DNA of 48,208 bases from Promethearchaeota archaeon (GTDB lineage Archaea > Asgardarchaeota > Lokiarchaeia > Sigynarchaeales > SOKP01), in NCBI GenBank assembly GCA_014730295.1, contig WJIN01000397.1, positions 1 to 48,208 of the forward strand. Direction: 5' to 3'. Below, piece by piece: positions 25,652-35,114 of the stretch. Made by a program: the position numbers and the translations under genes. The notes below the pieces were generated by a model. It saw only the letters and a list, made by a program, of their open reading frames with translations, was not told the origin of the DNA and made no database searches. Positions within the stretch are counted from its first letter, which is position 1, and each line of letters starts with the position of its first letter.

Positions 25652-26488
25652 TTATTTTTTAGCATAATTCTTTTTATGATGTTTCCCAACATTTTTAATC
25701 TCATCGATAATTGGTTTTAGCGATTCACCATTATCGTTTAGTACATTTTTTTCGATGAACGTGCCCATTACAATGATGTCCGCTCCCGCTTCTACAAATT
25801 CTCTAGCATCTTTTTTATTTTGGACACCTCCACCAGCAATTACTGGCACTGATAAAACTCGCGATGTAAGCGAAATGTGTTTTGCAGGTATTCTATCACC
25901 ACCGGAACCAGCTTCGAGATAAATAAGTTTAAAACCGAACATTTCAGCTGCAAGTGCATATGCTGCGGTAATTTTCGGTTTATTTCTTGGAATTAATTTT
26001 GCATCTCCAATCCAGCCCGCACTCGCTCCTGGCTCTATTATTAAATATGCCATTGGGATATGTTCCAAGCCAGACATCTTCACCGTATAACATGCCATCG
26101 CTTGTTGTCCTATTATAAAATAAGGATTTTTAGAATTCAACAATGACATAAATAATATTGCGTCTGCGTGCGAAGAGACACATGAAATGCCCCCCGGAAA
26201 GATGATTACGGGTGTCTCTATTTTCTCCTTAATCTTACAAATAGTCTTATCGACAAATCCTTGATCAAACGCAGTGCTTCCACCAATTAAGATAGCATCT
26301 GTGCCTGCCTTCTCCGCATAAGAAGCCATCTTAGCGGCTTTCGAGGGGCTTTGATTCATCGGATCTGGGTCTATCAGGGAGAAATGCAGAGCACCCTCCT
26401 TATTGATTTTTTCTATTAAATAATTATAAATTAAGCCTTCTCCAGCACTTTTTCCATTCAATATAGTATCAACCATACTAATTATCAC
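25652..26488 (-). CDS. Geranylgeranylglyceryl phosphate synthase
   Basis: This 278-residue TIM-barrel protein of the GGGPS/PcrB family joins sn-glycerol-1-phosphate and geranylgeranyl diphosphate, the step that fixes the archaeal stereochemistry of membrane lipids. Family segments are HFSLIDPDPM, AGTDAILIGGSTAF, PVIIFPGGISCVSSHADAIL, YLIIEPGASAGWIGDA, LIYLEAGSGGDRIPAKHI and VIAGGGVQNKKDAREFVEAGADIIVMGTF (phosphate-binding loops). The ATG at residue 5 (26476) is a more likely start than the GTG at 26488, which is part of an AAGTGAT Shine-Dalgarno-like stretch. Operon with GGR upstream and UbiA downstream. Confidence 0.93.
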   Translation of the reverse strand: MIISMVDTILNGKSAGEGLIYNYLIEKINKEGALHFSLIDPDPMNQSPSKAAKMASYAEKAGTDAILIGGSTAFDQGFVDKTICKIKEKIETPVIIFPGGISCVSSHADAILFMSLLNSKNPYFIIGQQAMACYTVKMSGLEHIPMAYLIIEPGASAGWIGDAKLIPRNKPKITAAYALAAEMFGFKLIYLEAGSGGDRIPAKHISLTSRVLSVPVIAGGGVQNKKDAREFVEAGADIIVMGTFIEKNVLNDNGESLKPIIDEIKNVGKHHKKNYAKK

Positions 26489-26511
26489 TTGTAATTGATT
26501 GTTTATTATTT

Positions 26512-27912
26512 TTATTTTTCTTTTGCTTCAATTACCATCCGCTTTATTTTCGAATAGATTTCCTTCACTCTGTCTTTCCAATCTTCAAAATATGTAACTT
26601 TTTTTGGAAATGCTTTATATAAACTATTAATTTCATTCATTCGAATTCTTAAATAATTCAAATCCAATAATAGATTCGGACGAGAAATTCCCTTAAATGC
26701 CTTAAAGGCCATATCCCATAATGATAAACTTACTTCTCCCGTACCCGCAATCTGGAGAATTTCCGATGCAGTCAGAATCTCTTTTTCAAGTCCAAAATTC
26801 AAATCCACATTACCTAAACTCTGTAGGACTCTTCTGAGTAGATCAAGAGCTGCAAATTCTGCTCCAAAATCGATCATGACCTTTCTATTGTATTCCCAGA
26901 GCTGATTTATGGAATAATCTCCCGCTTGTATCGCATCATATGCAGTTTGGGCAGCGAAATATCCTCCCCGCATTGAAGGGTCTATCCCTCCGCCATGTAA
27001 AGGGCTCACTTGACACGCTGCATCTCCAACAAACATTATTCCATCAGAAGCACAAGACCATAAAGGACGTCGTACAGGAACCACCCCCCCTCCTGACGAA
27101 ACTATTTCTATATCAGTTGTATGAATGAATTCTTTAAAAGCATATTCTTTATAATAATCTTTCACTTTACCTCCGAATTTTGGATAGACTCCCAGTCCGA
27201 GATTAATTGAATATCTATCTTTAGGGAAGTACCATATATAGCCTCCAGGGGCTTTTTCTTGATCTAAAATAATGGTAATATATTCTTGATCTTGAACCTC
27301 TTGGTCACGAGCAGGAAATTTAATTATTTCCCGATAACATAAAATAGCGTCCTCATCGGAGATATTTTTTTCGATAATTGGGCTTTCAATTTTTTTACGT
27401 AAAGGAGAATAATACCCGCACGCATCAATGACTAATTTAGAATGTAACTCATGCTCACTCCCATCTTTGGTTTTTATTTTCACACCTGAGACATATCCGT
27501 TAGAATCATAGAGAAGGTCTAATGCCATAGTATGATCCATAAAAGTTTCCACCCCCGCCTTGAGGGCTTCTTCGAGTAATCGCTGGCCAAACATTAGCCT
27601 ATCCACGATATAACCCGTTTGTTTTGGGTCTATCATCGTAATACATTTTTGGCGGTTTGGAGGATAGAGCTTTGCTCCCTTTATATCGCACGATTTTTCT
27701 TTACCGCTTGGTGGGGAGATCTGAAGAATATCGAATATTTCTTTACCTACAGCATCTCCGCAAATTTTCTTACCAATATCATATCTTTCTTTTCTGTCTA
27801 TTAAGCATACGTCTAAATTTTTTTTGGCAGCAAATCGGGCGGCCGTAGTACCGCCAGTACCTGCGCCACAAATAATTAAATCAAATTCAGTTTTTTCAAG
27901 TTCCATTTTCAA
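26512..27912 (-). CDS. Geranylgeranyl reductase family flavoprotein
   Basis: This 466-residue FAD protein saturates the geranylgeranyl chains of archaeal lipids. It shows the dinucleotide motif GAGTGG (16-21), the reductase-specific KKICGDAVGKEIFD (PxxxxCxG-like region), VIDACGYYSPLRK, YIWYFPKDRYSINLGLGVYP (family YxWxFP motif) and GDAACQVSPLHGGGIDPSMR (FAD-binding GD box). The ATG at residue 3 (27906) is the likely start rather than TTG at 27912. It is the first gene of the three-gene lipid operon; the following gene starts 23 bp later. Confidence 0.93.
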   Translation of the reverse strand: MKMELEKTEFDLIICGAGTGGTTAARFAAKKNLDVCLIDRKERYDIGKKICGDAVGKEIFDILQISPPSGKEKSCDIKGAKLYPPNRQKCITMIDPKQTGYIVDRLMFGQRLLEEALKAGVETFMDHTMALDLLYDSNGYVSGVKIKTKDGSEHELHSKLVIDACGYYSPLRKKIESPIIEKNISDEDAILCYREIIKFPARDQEVQDQEYITIILDQEKAPGGYIWYFPKDRYSINLGLGVYPKFGGKVKDYYKEYAFKEFIHTTDIEIVSSGGGVVPVRRPLWSCASDGIMFVGDAACQVSPLHGGGIDPSMRGGYFAAQTAYDAIQAGDYSINQLWEYNRKVMIDFGAEFAALDLLRRVLQSLGNVDLNFGLEKEILTASEILQIAGTGEVSLSLWDMAFKAFKGISRPNLLLDLNYLRIRMNEINSLYKAFPKKVTYFEDWKDRVKEIYSKIKRMVIEAKEK

Positions 27913-28057
27913 TAAACTCAGTTTTTACCTTGATCTATTCTAACTATAATGCTAAATAAAATTTAACTTTTAAAGTAATTCCTATAAATGCAACTCTTGA
28001 TAGGTAGAATACTCAAGGGATGGAAAAGAGTGTTTAAACTCAACATCGACAAAAACT

Positions 28058-28075
28058 ACAAATATATATTTTTGT
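28058..28075 (+). promoter_or_regulatory. TATA-like element upstream of SIR2-TPR gene
   Basis: ACAAATATATATTTTTGT is a nearly symmetrical AT-rich element whose TATATAT core begins 56 bases before the ATG. This is a fitting distance for a TATA box with a short leader of about 25-30 bases. There is no Shine-Dalgarno before the ATG. The call rests on position and composition only. Confidence 0.35.
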
Positions 28076-28118
28076 AAAATTTTTATCATTCTAAATAATA
28101 GATTATTTTTGTTTTATT

Positions 28119-30971
28119 ATGAAACAAATAGATTTAGAGGTCGAGGATATTTTTGGAAGTAATCAGAGATTTACCTTCCTAATTGGAGCTGGGTGTTCCG
28201 TGGACGCTCCTTCTTGTCAACCAGCGGGTAAGGTTATGATTGATGCTATGCTCGATTTCGCTTGTGTGAAAGGCGAAGCAGAGAAAATCAAATCTCTGGA
28301 TAATCTTCGATTTGAAGCCTTAGTGGAAATTTTACGGGACAATCTAGACGAGGATTTGAAGATAATCAACTTTTATGGAATATGCGAAAGCCCAAACATT
28401 CAACATTTTTTCTTAGCAGATATGATCAGTAGGGGTCATTTCGTTATGACCACCAACTTCGATTATCTAATTGAACATGCATTAGTTCAAATAGGTATAC
28501 CGAAAGAGGAACTGAAGATTATAATAACTAAAAAGGAATTTGAAGAATATAGTCATCCAGACGACCTTTTTCAAAGAGGAATAAAAACTTTGTATAAAAT
28601 CCACGGCTCTAAAAAAGATATTATAAAGAATGTTGACACAGGAGATACATTGGTCGCAACTATAGAAGCATTCGGTTCTAATAAGGAAGGATTAAATGTA
28701 TTTCAAGTGGAACCATTTAAGAAAAAGATGTTTGATAATATCACAAAAGATCGATCCATTGTGGTAATGGGATATTCTGGAAGCGATGATTTTGATGTAG
28801 TACCCACCTTAAAGGCATTACAACACGTCAGAGATATCATTTGGATTAATTATGTCAGTGAAAAAGACTATTTTGCAGTTTTTGAAGTTGAGGAAGAAGA
28901 TGTGGCGAATAGAGATGATTGCGGGAAAATCGATCAAATTTTAGTAGATATTAAACGAATGGGATTTAAGGAGCATGTGTATAGAGTGGATGTAAATACC
29001 TCTCAACTCATATCGGAACTTATGGAGCTTAATCCCCCAATAAATAACTCTGATTTTACCATAAATCCTTTAGAGTGGCTAAGAGAAAATATCGAACCTC
29101 CAGGAAAGTTCCTCGAATATTATATCCCTCATAAAATATACTTAGAACTGGGAATGTTCGATGATGCGATGAGATGTGCCGAAGAAATGCTCAAAATCAC
29201 CGATGAATTAGACGACGAGGAAAATAAAGCGACGACCCTAAGTAATATCGGTACAATTCACTTTAATAGAAGCAATTTTGAACAAGCCGAAAATTATTTT
29301 ACGCGAGCGCTGAAAATAGACGAGGAATTGGGTATCGCCTATAAGAATCCAGCAACATATGCGAGCTTGGGAAAATTAAAAGCTGATACCGGTCGATATA
29401 AGGAGGCATTAGATTATTATGAGCACGCCTTAAAGCTTACGGAAAATCTGGATGCTGATAATAGTCGAGCGATTTATTATAACCAAATTGGAAATATCCT
29501 TCAGAATCTCGGTAAGTATGAAGAAGCCTCCATCAATTATACCAAAGCATTAAAATTAAATGACAAAACAGGGGATTTATCGGGAAAATCGATCACTCTC
29601 AATAATATTGGAAGCCTTTATTATGATATAGGAGATATCCCTAATGCTTTAGATAATTATTTAAAATCCTTAGATATAGATACACAGCTGGGAAACTATG
29701 TTGGAGAGTCGTCTCTCTATAATAATATTGGGTTAATTTATTATGACCAAGGAGATATCTCTGAAGCTATGAATTGGTTCAATAAAGCATTAGAATTAAA
29801 TGAAAAAGTTGGAAATAAAAGCACGCAATCCATTACCTATGGGAATTTAGGATTAGCCTACCAACATCTGAAGAAATTTGATGCTGCCTACGAATATATG
29901 ATACAATCATTAGAAATTAAAGAGGAACTAAATCTCGATGCAGAAAAAGGAATCATACTGAATAATATCGGGAATCTCTACTTCGAACAAGAAAATTATG
30001 ATGAAGCGTCTAATTGGTATGAAAAAGCACTTAGTTTGAATGAGGAATTGGGGAATCTTCCGTCTATGGCGATCACATTGAATAATATCGGAACAGTCAA
30101 AGAGCGAAATGGATTTTATACTGAAGCTGTGAAATATTATGAACAATCCAAATCCATTTTTCAAAAACTTGGCAATAAATTATCCATCTTAACGATCAAT
30201 AATAATGTCGGCAACAGCTTCAAAAAACGTGGTGAATATGATGTAGCTCTCGAATATTTTAACGAATCTTTGAAAATCGCTGATGAGTTAAATAATCGTC
30301 CAGAAAAAGCGAACACATATAATGCAATTGGGGAATTGTACTCTGAACGGGGCGAATATGAAAATGCGTTGGAGATTTATCAAAAAGCATTACCCATATT
30401 CCAGGAATTTAATAATATTGCTAATGAGGCGCTCTGTCGTAATTCGATTGGACTATTGAACAATGCGCTGGGGAATCCCAATATAGCGATTGAAAATTGG
30501 AAAAACGCTCTAAAAATCAGTGAGGATTTAGAAAATATAGAATGGCAGATTATCTTGCTCAATAGCTTATCCCAAACCTGTGAAGAAAATAAGGATTTTC
30601 ATAAAGCATTGGAATATTATATGAAACTCGCGACTATTTACGAAGAGAATGAGGATTTCGAACAATTATCTACTCATCTCAGTAATATCGCAAATATGTC
30701 AAATAAAATAAATCAAGTTGAGATGGCAATAAAATATTATCAGAAAGCGATTAAGATTGCTGAGAAATTAGATGATAACGTTCGGTTGGTCAAACACGCC
30801 AAGTATTCAAATCGAATTGGGATTATTCAATTCAAAAAAGGCATTTATGATGAGGCGCTCGCGATGTTTGAGGCATCACTAAAAAATATTCAAAAGGCGA
30901 AGCTCGAAGATTCTCCTTTGGCAAAGTCGATTCGGAAAAACATAACCGCAGTTACCAAAAAATTAGGATAA
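28119..30971 (+). CDS. SIR2-like domain fused to a long TPR array
   Basis: This 950-residue protein begins with a SIR2-family Rossmann domain (1 to about 300): FLIGAGCSV (20-28), TTNFDYLIEHAL with N113 and D115, IHGS with H162 (the catalytic Asn and His of NAD hydrolases/deacetylases), and VMGYSGSDDFDVVPTL. From about 345 to 940 come roughly 15 tetratricopeptide repeats of about 40 residues (e.g. TLNNIGSLYYDIGDIPNALD), of the 12-residue-longer kinesin-light-chain/Rapsyn type. Such SIR2-plus-repeat proteins are known or predicted NAD-depleting immune effectors, with the repeats acting as sensor. No partner gene is adjacent, so it would be a single-gene system. A signalling role unrelated to phage defence is also possible. 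Confidence 0.85.
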   Translation: MKQIDLEVEDIFGSNQRFTFLIGAGCSVDAPSCQPAGKVMIDAMLDFACVKGEAEKIKSLDNLRFEALVEILRDNLDEDLKIINFYGICESPNIQHFFLADMISRGHFVMTTNFDYLIEHALVQIGIPKEELKIIITKKEFEEYSHPDDLFQRGIKTLYKIHGSKKDIIKNVDTGDTLVATIEAFGSNKEGLNVFQVEPFKKKMFDNITKDRSIVVMGYSGSDDFDVVPTLKALQHVRDIIWINYVSEKDYFAVFEVEEEDVANRDDCGKIDQILVDIKRMGFKEHVYRVDVNTSQLISELMELNPPINNSDFTINPLEWLRENIEPPGKFLEYYIPHKIYLELGMFDDAMRCAEEMLKITDELDDEENKATTLSNIGTIHFNRSNFEQAENYFTRALKIDEELGIAYKNPATYASLGKLKADTGRYKEALDYYEHALKLTENLDADNSRAIYYNQIGNILQNLGKYEEASINYTKALKLNDKTGDLSGKSITLNNIGSLYYDIGDIPNALDNYLKSLDIDTQLGNYVGESSLYNNIGLIYYDQGDISEAMNWFNKALELNEKVGNKSTQSITYGNLGLAYQHLKKFDAAYEYMIQSLEIKEELNLDAEKGIILNNIGNLYFEQENYDEASNWYEKALSLNEELGNLPSMAITLNNIGTVKERNGFYTEAVKYYEQSKSIFQKLGNKLSILTINNNVGNSFKKRGEYDVALEYFNESLKIADELNNRPEKANTYNAIGELYSERGEYENALEIYQKALPIFQEFNNIANEALCRNSIGLLNNALGNPNIAIENWKNALKISEDLENIEWQIILLNSLSQTCEENKDFHKALEYYMKLATIYEENEDFEQLSTHLSNIANMSNKINQVEMAIKYYQKAIKIAEKLDDNVRLVKHAKYSNRIGIIQFKKGIYDEALAMFEASLKNIQKAKLEDSPLAKSIRKNITAVTKKLG

Positions 30972-31007
30972 GAACCAGTTATAGAAGACAAAAAAGACAG
31001 AAATGGA

Positions 31008-31023
31008 AGTCGAAAATTCGACT
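31008..31023. terminator. Small hairpin between convergent genes
   Basis: AGTCGAAAATTCGACT forms a six-base-pair stem with a four-base loop, 37 bases after the SIR2-TPR stop and 91 bases beyond the end of the convergent kinase-like gene. It could help separate the two transcripts. No long T-run follows on the + strand, so the call is weak. Confidence 0.25.
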
Positions 31024-31113
31024 CTCTCATTCCTCCTCAGGGATAAAAGTTTCTTTATTAAAATTCTGAGTTTATATTATTGTTATCTCGCTCTTTTAGA
31101 CTCTTTTATGAAG

Positions 31114-31869
31114 TTAGATGAGAGTAGGGACAATTGCCAATAACCAAATTATTAATGTGGTTGAGATAGGGACTGTAAGATCGTCATATGTACTTGGGCT
31201 GATAAGTTCGATAAATGTTCCCAACAGACTGGTTATTAATGAATAAAGGATCACTAAATCTAATCCAAGTGTAAACTGAGTATCACATGGCAAATAACCA
31301 AATATGAAAAATGTCCCAAAACTCAGGATAAAAGCAGATACGAAAAACACTGCTGAGCCTTCTAAACTCCGTACTGTGCCCGTATATTTGATATTTATTC
31401 TATGTTTGCCATATTTCTTCCCAAAAAGCGAGGCAAGTGTATCGGAGATGATCATAATTAAAATGCCGGCTATGGGAAAATAAAATCGTGTTGGATCAAC
31501 GATGGCAAATAAAGTTACCAAAAAGGTTATCGACAGGCAATAATGGAAGGGACCTTCAAGAAATCCGACTTTTTCTTCAGCTTCTTCTCCAATTGTATCA
31601 TAAAGCTCTTTTAATTTCTTGACTTTGCTATCTCTTCCGCTGAATAACGTAACTATCGTCAGCGAACCCGCTATAATCACGGCATACCAAGGCCACGAGA
31701 AATAGGGCGTGGATAATACCGAGAGCCCCGCAAACAAATGAACAAACTTTCTGGCTTGGAATTTAGTTATAATATCTTTTTTCTTTAATTGTACCGGTAG
31801 CATGATTGTTGCGCCTACATACAAATAGGCACCAACTAATAACAATAAATCGAATAATATTAGTTCCAT
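31114..31869 (-). CDS. DGK1/VTE5/SEC59-type CTP-dependent lipid (polyprenol or diacylglycerol) kinase-like protein
   Basis: This 251-residue protein has about seven transmembrane helices. FQARKFVHLFAGLSVL, ISDTLASLFGKKYGKHRI, GTVRSLEGSAVFFVSAF and LISPSTYDDLTVPISTT are the four conserved stretches of the dolichol kinase/phytol kinase/CTP-diacylglycerol kinase family (the K-x-x-H, SDT/A-x-A-x-x-x-G-x-x-x-G, S-x-E-G and D-D/N-x-x-V-P motifs). CDP-archaeol synthase CarS is a different family. In an archaeon a geranylgeraniol or archaeol-type substrate is plausible, serving isoprenoid salvage, which fits the lipid operon 3 kb away. No Shine-Dalgarno precedes the ATG. Confidence 0.75.
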   Translation of the reverse strand: MELILFDLLLLVGAYLYVGATIMLPVQLKKKDIITKFQARKFVHLFAGLSVLSTPYFSWPWYAVIIAGSLTIVTLFSGRDSKVKKLKELYDTIGEEAEEKVGFLEGPFHYCLSITFLVTLFAIVDPTRFYFPIAGILIMIISDTLASLFGKKYGKHRINIKYTGTVRSLEGSAVFFVSAFILSFGTFFIFGYLPCDTQFTLGLDLVILYSLITSLLGTFIELISPSTYDDLTVPISTTLIIWLLAIVPTLI

Positions 31870-31997
31870 AGTTAGTATTTATTAAAATAAATAAAAAGTT
31901 CAATCCGATATATAAAAATATGAATAGTTAAAATTAGGAAAAATGAGATAATTACTTAGATACGAATAAGATTAGGAAGAATATTTATTGATAGACC

Positions 31998-32201
31998 ATG
32001 GAATCCCGAGACCCGGACTCTCTGAATGAATATATCATAAAGGCTTTTACATATAAAAAGGATATGTTAAAATCAGATTATATGATTACAACGGATAATG
32101 AAGAAGAGAATTGGAAAATTAACAGAGTAAACCGAATATTATGGCCTGTCTTCTTCAAAGTTTTCCATTTAAAACAATTTATATATTTCAAAAATAAATA
32201 G
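31998..32201 (+). CDS. Small hypothetical protein
   Basis: A 67-residue frame starting MESRDPDSLNEYIIKAFTYK, mixed charged and aromatic, with no recognised domain. It starts at an ATG without Shine-Dalgarno, about 85 bases after a TATA-like stretch (31908-31920), and ends 18 bases before the next gene on the same strand. It may be the first gene of a three-gene cluster ending in the LRR protein. Existence is moderately supported only. Confidence 0.4.
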   Translation: MESRDPDSLNEYIIKAFTYKKDMLKSDYMITTDNEEENWKINRVNRILWPVFFKVFHLKQFIYFKNK

Positions 32202-32219
32202 ACAAAATAGGTGGATTTT

Positions 32220-32876
32220 ATGCAAGAACCTAAAAATATATTTCGTTCTTTTTTGAATGACCAAAATTATGAATGTATCCAAAAATTTATAGAAGAGCAA
32301 AATTTGCAGCGTTCATTTGCTAAATATATAGGTAGCATCAATTCCCTTAAACAAGGGTATTCTCCATGTGAATATCTAACAATCTACAATATTGAAGTGG
32401 ATCTTAAAACCAAATCCGTAATAGGCATTGAGGTGATCTGTATGGATCCCTATGGGAGCGACGATCCCTACACTCAAGTGAGAGTTAATTTTTCCTTTCA
32501 GATTGGGTATGCGTTTAGGAGATATATGGCAAAAAGAAATAATTACATTACACTTTCGAGGAGAAAAGCCAATATTGATGAGAATAAACTTCCCGATGTT
32601 GAAGACATGGCAGAAATTGATCGCTGGTTATTTAAATATTCGGAAAGTGAGCTTCAAGAAAGTATATTAAGCCATTCTGATATTAATACTATTGATTTAT
32701 GTTTGGGATTCAGTGTGAGGGATTTTCAGATCGATCTTGGGGATGAGTGTGCTTTGGATTATTATGAAGAAGAGGAACTAAGCGTTCTTAATGATTATGC
32801 TATTGGGATCTTTAATCAGGATTGGATTGTCCGTTATATGGTGCCAAAACGCCCCAAATTATCGAATCTTGAATAG
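32220..32876 (+). CDS. Hypothetical acidic protein upstream of LRR gene
   Basis: A protein of 218 residues from the ATG at 32220. I do not recognise a family. It looks like a soluble mixed alpha/beta protein, with strands YLTIYNIEVDLKTKSVIGIE and YTQVRVNFSFQIGY, a helical stretch VEDMAEIDRWLFKYSESELQ and an acidic loop YYEEEELS. The start is decided by TAGGTG (32208-32213), six bases before ATG 32220; the in-frame GTG at 32211 is part of that ribosome site. It is followed 15 bp later by the LRR gene and is probably cotranscribed with it. Confidence 0.6.
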   Translation: MQEPKNIFRSFLNDQNYECIQKFIEEQNLQRSFAKYIGSINSLKQGYSPCEYLTIYNIEVDLKTKSVIGIEVICMDPYGSDDPYTQVRVNFSFQIGYAFRRYMAKRNNYITLSRRKANIDENKLPDVEDMAEIDRWLFKYSESELQESILSHSDINTIDLCLGFSVRDFQIDLGDECALDYYEEEELSVLNDYAIGIFNQDWIVRYMVPKRPKLSNLE

Positions 32877-32891
32877 GTTATTATCCATGAA

Positions 32892-33584
32892 ATGGCTGAT
32901 TTTGGTGTGATAATTTTCTTCCATTTTAACAATATCATTGGGAAATCTACAACACTCAAACATATTGAGATAGATGGATTCGGTTTGATCAATTTCGACA
33001 AAATCGCACTAGACCAAATAAATATTTTAGAAGTTCTAATTCTGAAAGCTACTAGATTTAAACCAGTTCATCAAAAAATATTCCAAAATATGCTGCATCT
33101 TAGAAAATTCGTTTTCAGTGAAATTATATTCCAAGATTCGCACCATTTACCCATTAATTTCCTTTCCAATATGAAGGATCTAGAATATATTGATTATAGC
33201 AGGAATGATTTAACCTCCTTGACCGATTTGAATCAATTATTAGAATCATTAATCGATCGTGAAAGACTAGAAACCCTTATTCTTGAATCTAATAAGATAA
33301 AGCAATTACCCGAAATCATCGGGAAGCTCAAATCACTTAAAAAACTTAGTCTAATGAAAAATGAAATAGAATCACTTCCAGAGTCAATTGGGGATTTAAA
33401 CTGTCTTGAACACGTGAATTTGAAAAAGAATCGACTAAAATCGCTTCCCGATACAATAGAAAACCTCAATTCACTTAAGAAACTAAATATAAAGAAAAAT
33501 TATCCGCTTTGCAAGCATCCCGATGAAGAGAATAAAGCTTTATTAGAAAAATTGCATGAAAAGGGTGTGAAGATACATCTATGA
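32892..33584 (+). CDS. Leucine-rich repeat protein
   Basis: A 230-residue protein. The first half (1-100) has irregular repeats (LEVLILKATRFKPV, LRKFVFSEIIF), and the second half has regular 23-residue LRRs of the type LETLILESNKIKQLPEIIGK, LKKLSLMKNEIESLPESIGD, LEHVNLKKNRLKSLPDTIEN, then LKKLNIKKN. The repeats resemble the Ras-binding/SHOC2-like class seen in eukaryotes and in Asgard archaea. There is no signal peptide and no additional domain, so it is probably a cytosolic protein-binding module. The ATG at 32892 follows a weak AGGTT by about 14 bases. Confidence 0.85.
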   Translation: MADFGVIIFFHFNNIIGKSTTLKHIEIDGFGLINFDKIALDQINILEVLILKATRFKPVHQKIFQNMLHLRKFVFSEIIFQDSHHLPINFLSNMKDLEYIDYSRNDLTSLTDLNQLLESLIDRERLETLILESNKIKQLPEIIGKLKSLKKLSLMKNEIESLPESIGDLNCLEHVNLKKNRLKSLPDTIENLNSLKKLNIKKNYPLCKHPDEENKALLEKLHEKGVKIHL

Positions 33585-33788
33585 GAGAATTGTTGAGAAT
33601 TAAAAGTAGGAATCCCAATAAAAAATTCAATTTGTTTCAAGTTGGAAAGGATTAAATTATATATTAATACACAATTAAGCCTCTATTTAAATTCTATGAA
33701 GATTCACTGTTTAAAATCATAAATTTTAATAAATTATTCTCCATTTCTAACATACGACTAATAATAAGCTAAATAAATTGATAAAAAA

Positions 33789-35051
33789 ATGTTGCGAGTG
33801 GGGATAATTGGTGCGGGTGTCATTTCGAAGCTAAATGCTTTGGGATACATTTATTCGAAAGACGCAGAAATCGTTGCAGTGGCGGACAAAGATAAAGATA
33901 ACGCCATTGAAAAATTAGAACGTTGGGGGATTCGCACGGCAAAAATCTATGAGAATTATAAAGATATGGTGGATAAAGAGGATTTGGATATAGTAGAAAT
34001 CTTGACGCCGCACCATCTTCACGCTCCGATGACTGAGTTTTGCGCGGAAGCGGGAGTCCCCGCCATCTCCGTCCAGAAACCGATGGCGCATTCCATTACC
34101 GACTGTCAAAAAATGATTGACGCGTGTAAAGAGCACAGTGTAAAACTGAAGGTATTTGAGAACTTTATTTTTGCCCCACATATACTAAAAGCAAAGGAGC
34201 TATTAGACGAAGGAATAATTGGAGAAAGAACCAATTTTAGAATTAATACAGTGCTTACTGGCGGACCCCATATGCCTTATAGTTTAATTGAATCATATTT
34301 ATGGAGAGTTCAAGTGGATAAATGCGGAGGAGGCCCTCTGGTGTATGATGATGGAATTCATAAATTTTCACTGGCCTTATGGTTGATGGAACAAGAGCGT
34401 GTGGAAAAAGTCTATGCATGGATTGACTATTTTTCTGGAATTATGGATGGTCCGAGTAATATCTTTTGGAAATACCCCACAGAAGAGGATAAGCCCCCTA
34501 AATATGGCTCCATGGAATTCAGCTTAGCACCGAACATGTATTTTCCAAGTAATTACTACGCATGCGAAGAATTTATTGAGATTTCTGGAACAAAAGGGAT
34601 GATGTGGATTAATCAATGTACTTCAGGTGGAAATTTCTTATCAAAAGCATCAGAATATCCTCCCATTGTAGTATATACCGACGGTGAAGTTAAAAATTAC
34701 GGCGAGGATTTAGCAATGGATTGGCGATATTCCTTTATCCATTCCACAAAGGATTTTATTGAGGCGGTCAAAAATGATAGGGATCCGATTTATACCGGGG
34801 AGGGAGGGATGAACCTTTCGATATTCGCGAAAATGCCTTACATTTCGAATCAGGAGCAGAGAGAGGTGTTTTGGGACGAAATCACGCCATTAGCAGAGGC
34901 AAATAACTCGTGCATAGTGGAGAAATTCTTTACCAAACGGAAATCTATTTTTCAGATGCTTAAATATAATTGGCGCCTGAGAAAGGATATGAAAGAGGGA
35001 AAGAAGGAAGGCTTAAAGCATACTGAGTTTAAATATCCGTATCAAAAATAA
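33789..35051 (+). CDS. Gfo/Idh/MocA family oxidoreductase (copy 1)
   Basis: A 420-residue NAD(P)-dependent dehydrogenase-like protein. The Rossmann start is VGIIGAGVIS (GxGxxx), followed by VAVADKDKDNA; then VEILTPHHLHAP and VQKPMAH, where the usual E-K-P is Q-K-P but the lysine is kept. The catalytic D-x3-H appears as YDDGIHKFSLAL. The C-terminal 55 residues (after the dehydrogenase fold) are a basic helical tail, SIFQMLKYNWRLRKDMKEGK, absent from copy 2. Substrates of the family are sugars, cyclitols and related polyols. It converges on a clear paralogue at 35115. Confidence 0.88.
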   Translation: MLRVGIIGAGVISKLNALGYIYSKDAEIVAVADKDKDNAIEKLERWGIRTAKIYENYKDMVDKEDLDIVEILTPHHLHAPMTEFCAEAGVPAISVQKPMAHSITDCQKMIDACKEHSVKLKVFENFIFAPHILKAKELLDEGIIGERTNFRINTVLTGGPHMPYSLIESYLWRVQVDKCGGGPLVYDDGIHKFSLALWLMEQERVEKVYAWIDYFSGIMDGPSNIFWKYPTEEDKPPKYGSMEFSLAPNMYFPSNYYACEEFIEISGTKGMMWINQCTSGGNFLSKASEYPPIVVYTDGEVKNYGEDLAMDWRYSFIHSTKDFIEAVKNDRDPIYTGEGGMNLSIFAKMPYISNQEQREVFWDEITPLAEANNSCIVEKFFTKRKSIFQMLKYNWRLRKDMKEGKKEGLKHTEFKYPYQK

Positions 35052-35114
35052 AGAATAAATTCCAATGCTCCGGATTTACAATGATTATTATAAATAAAAT
35101 TCAGATTATTTATC

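Noticed and set aside
28119..30971. Reading the SIR2-TPR gene as part of a multi-gene defence island with the methylase
   Set aside because: They are 9 kb apart with unrelated metabolic genes between, on no shared transcript.
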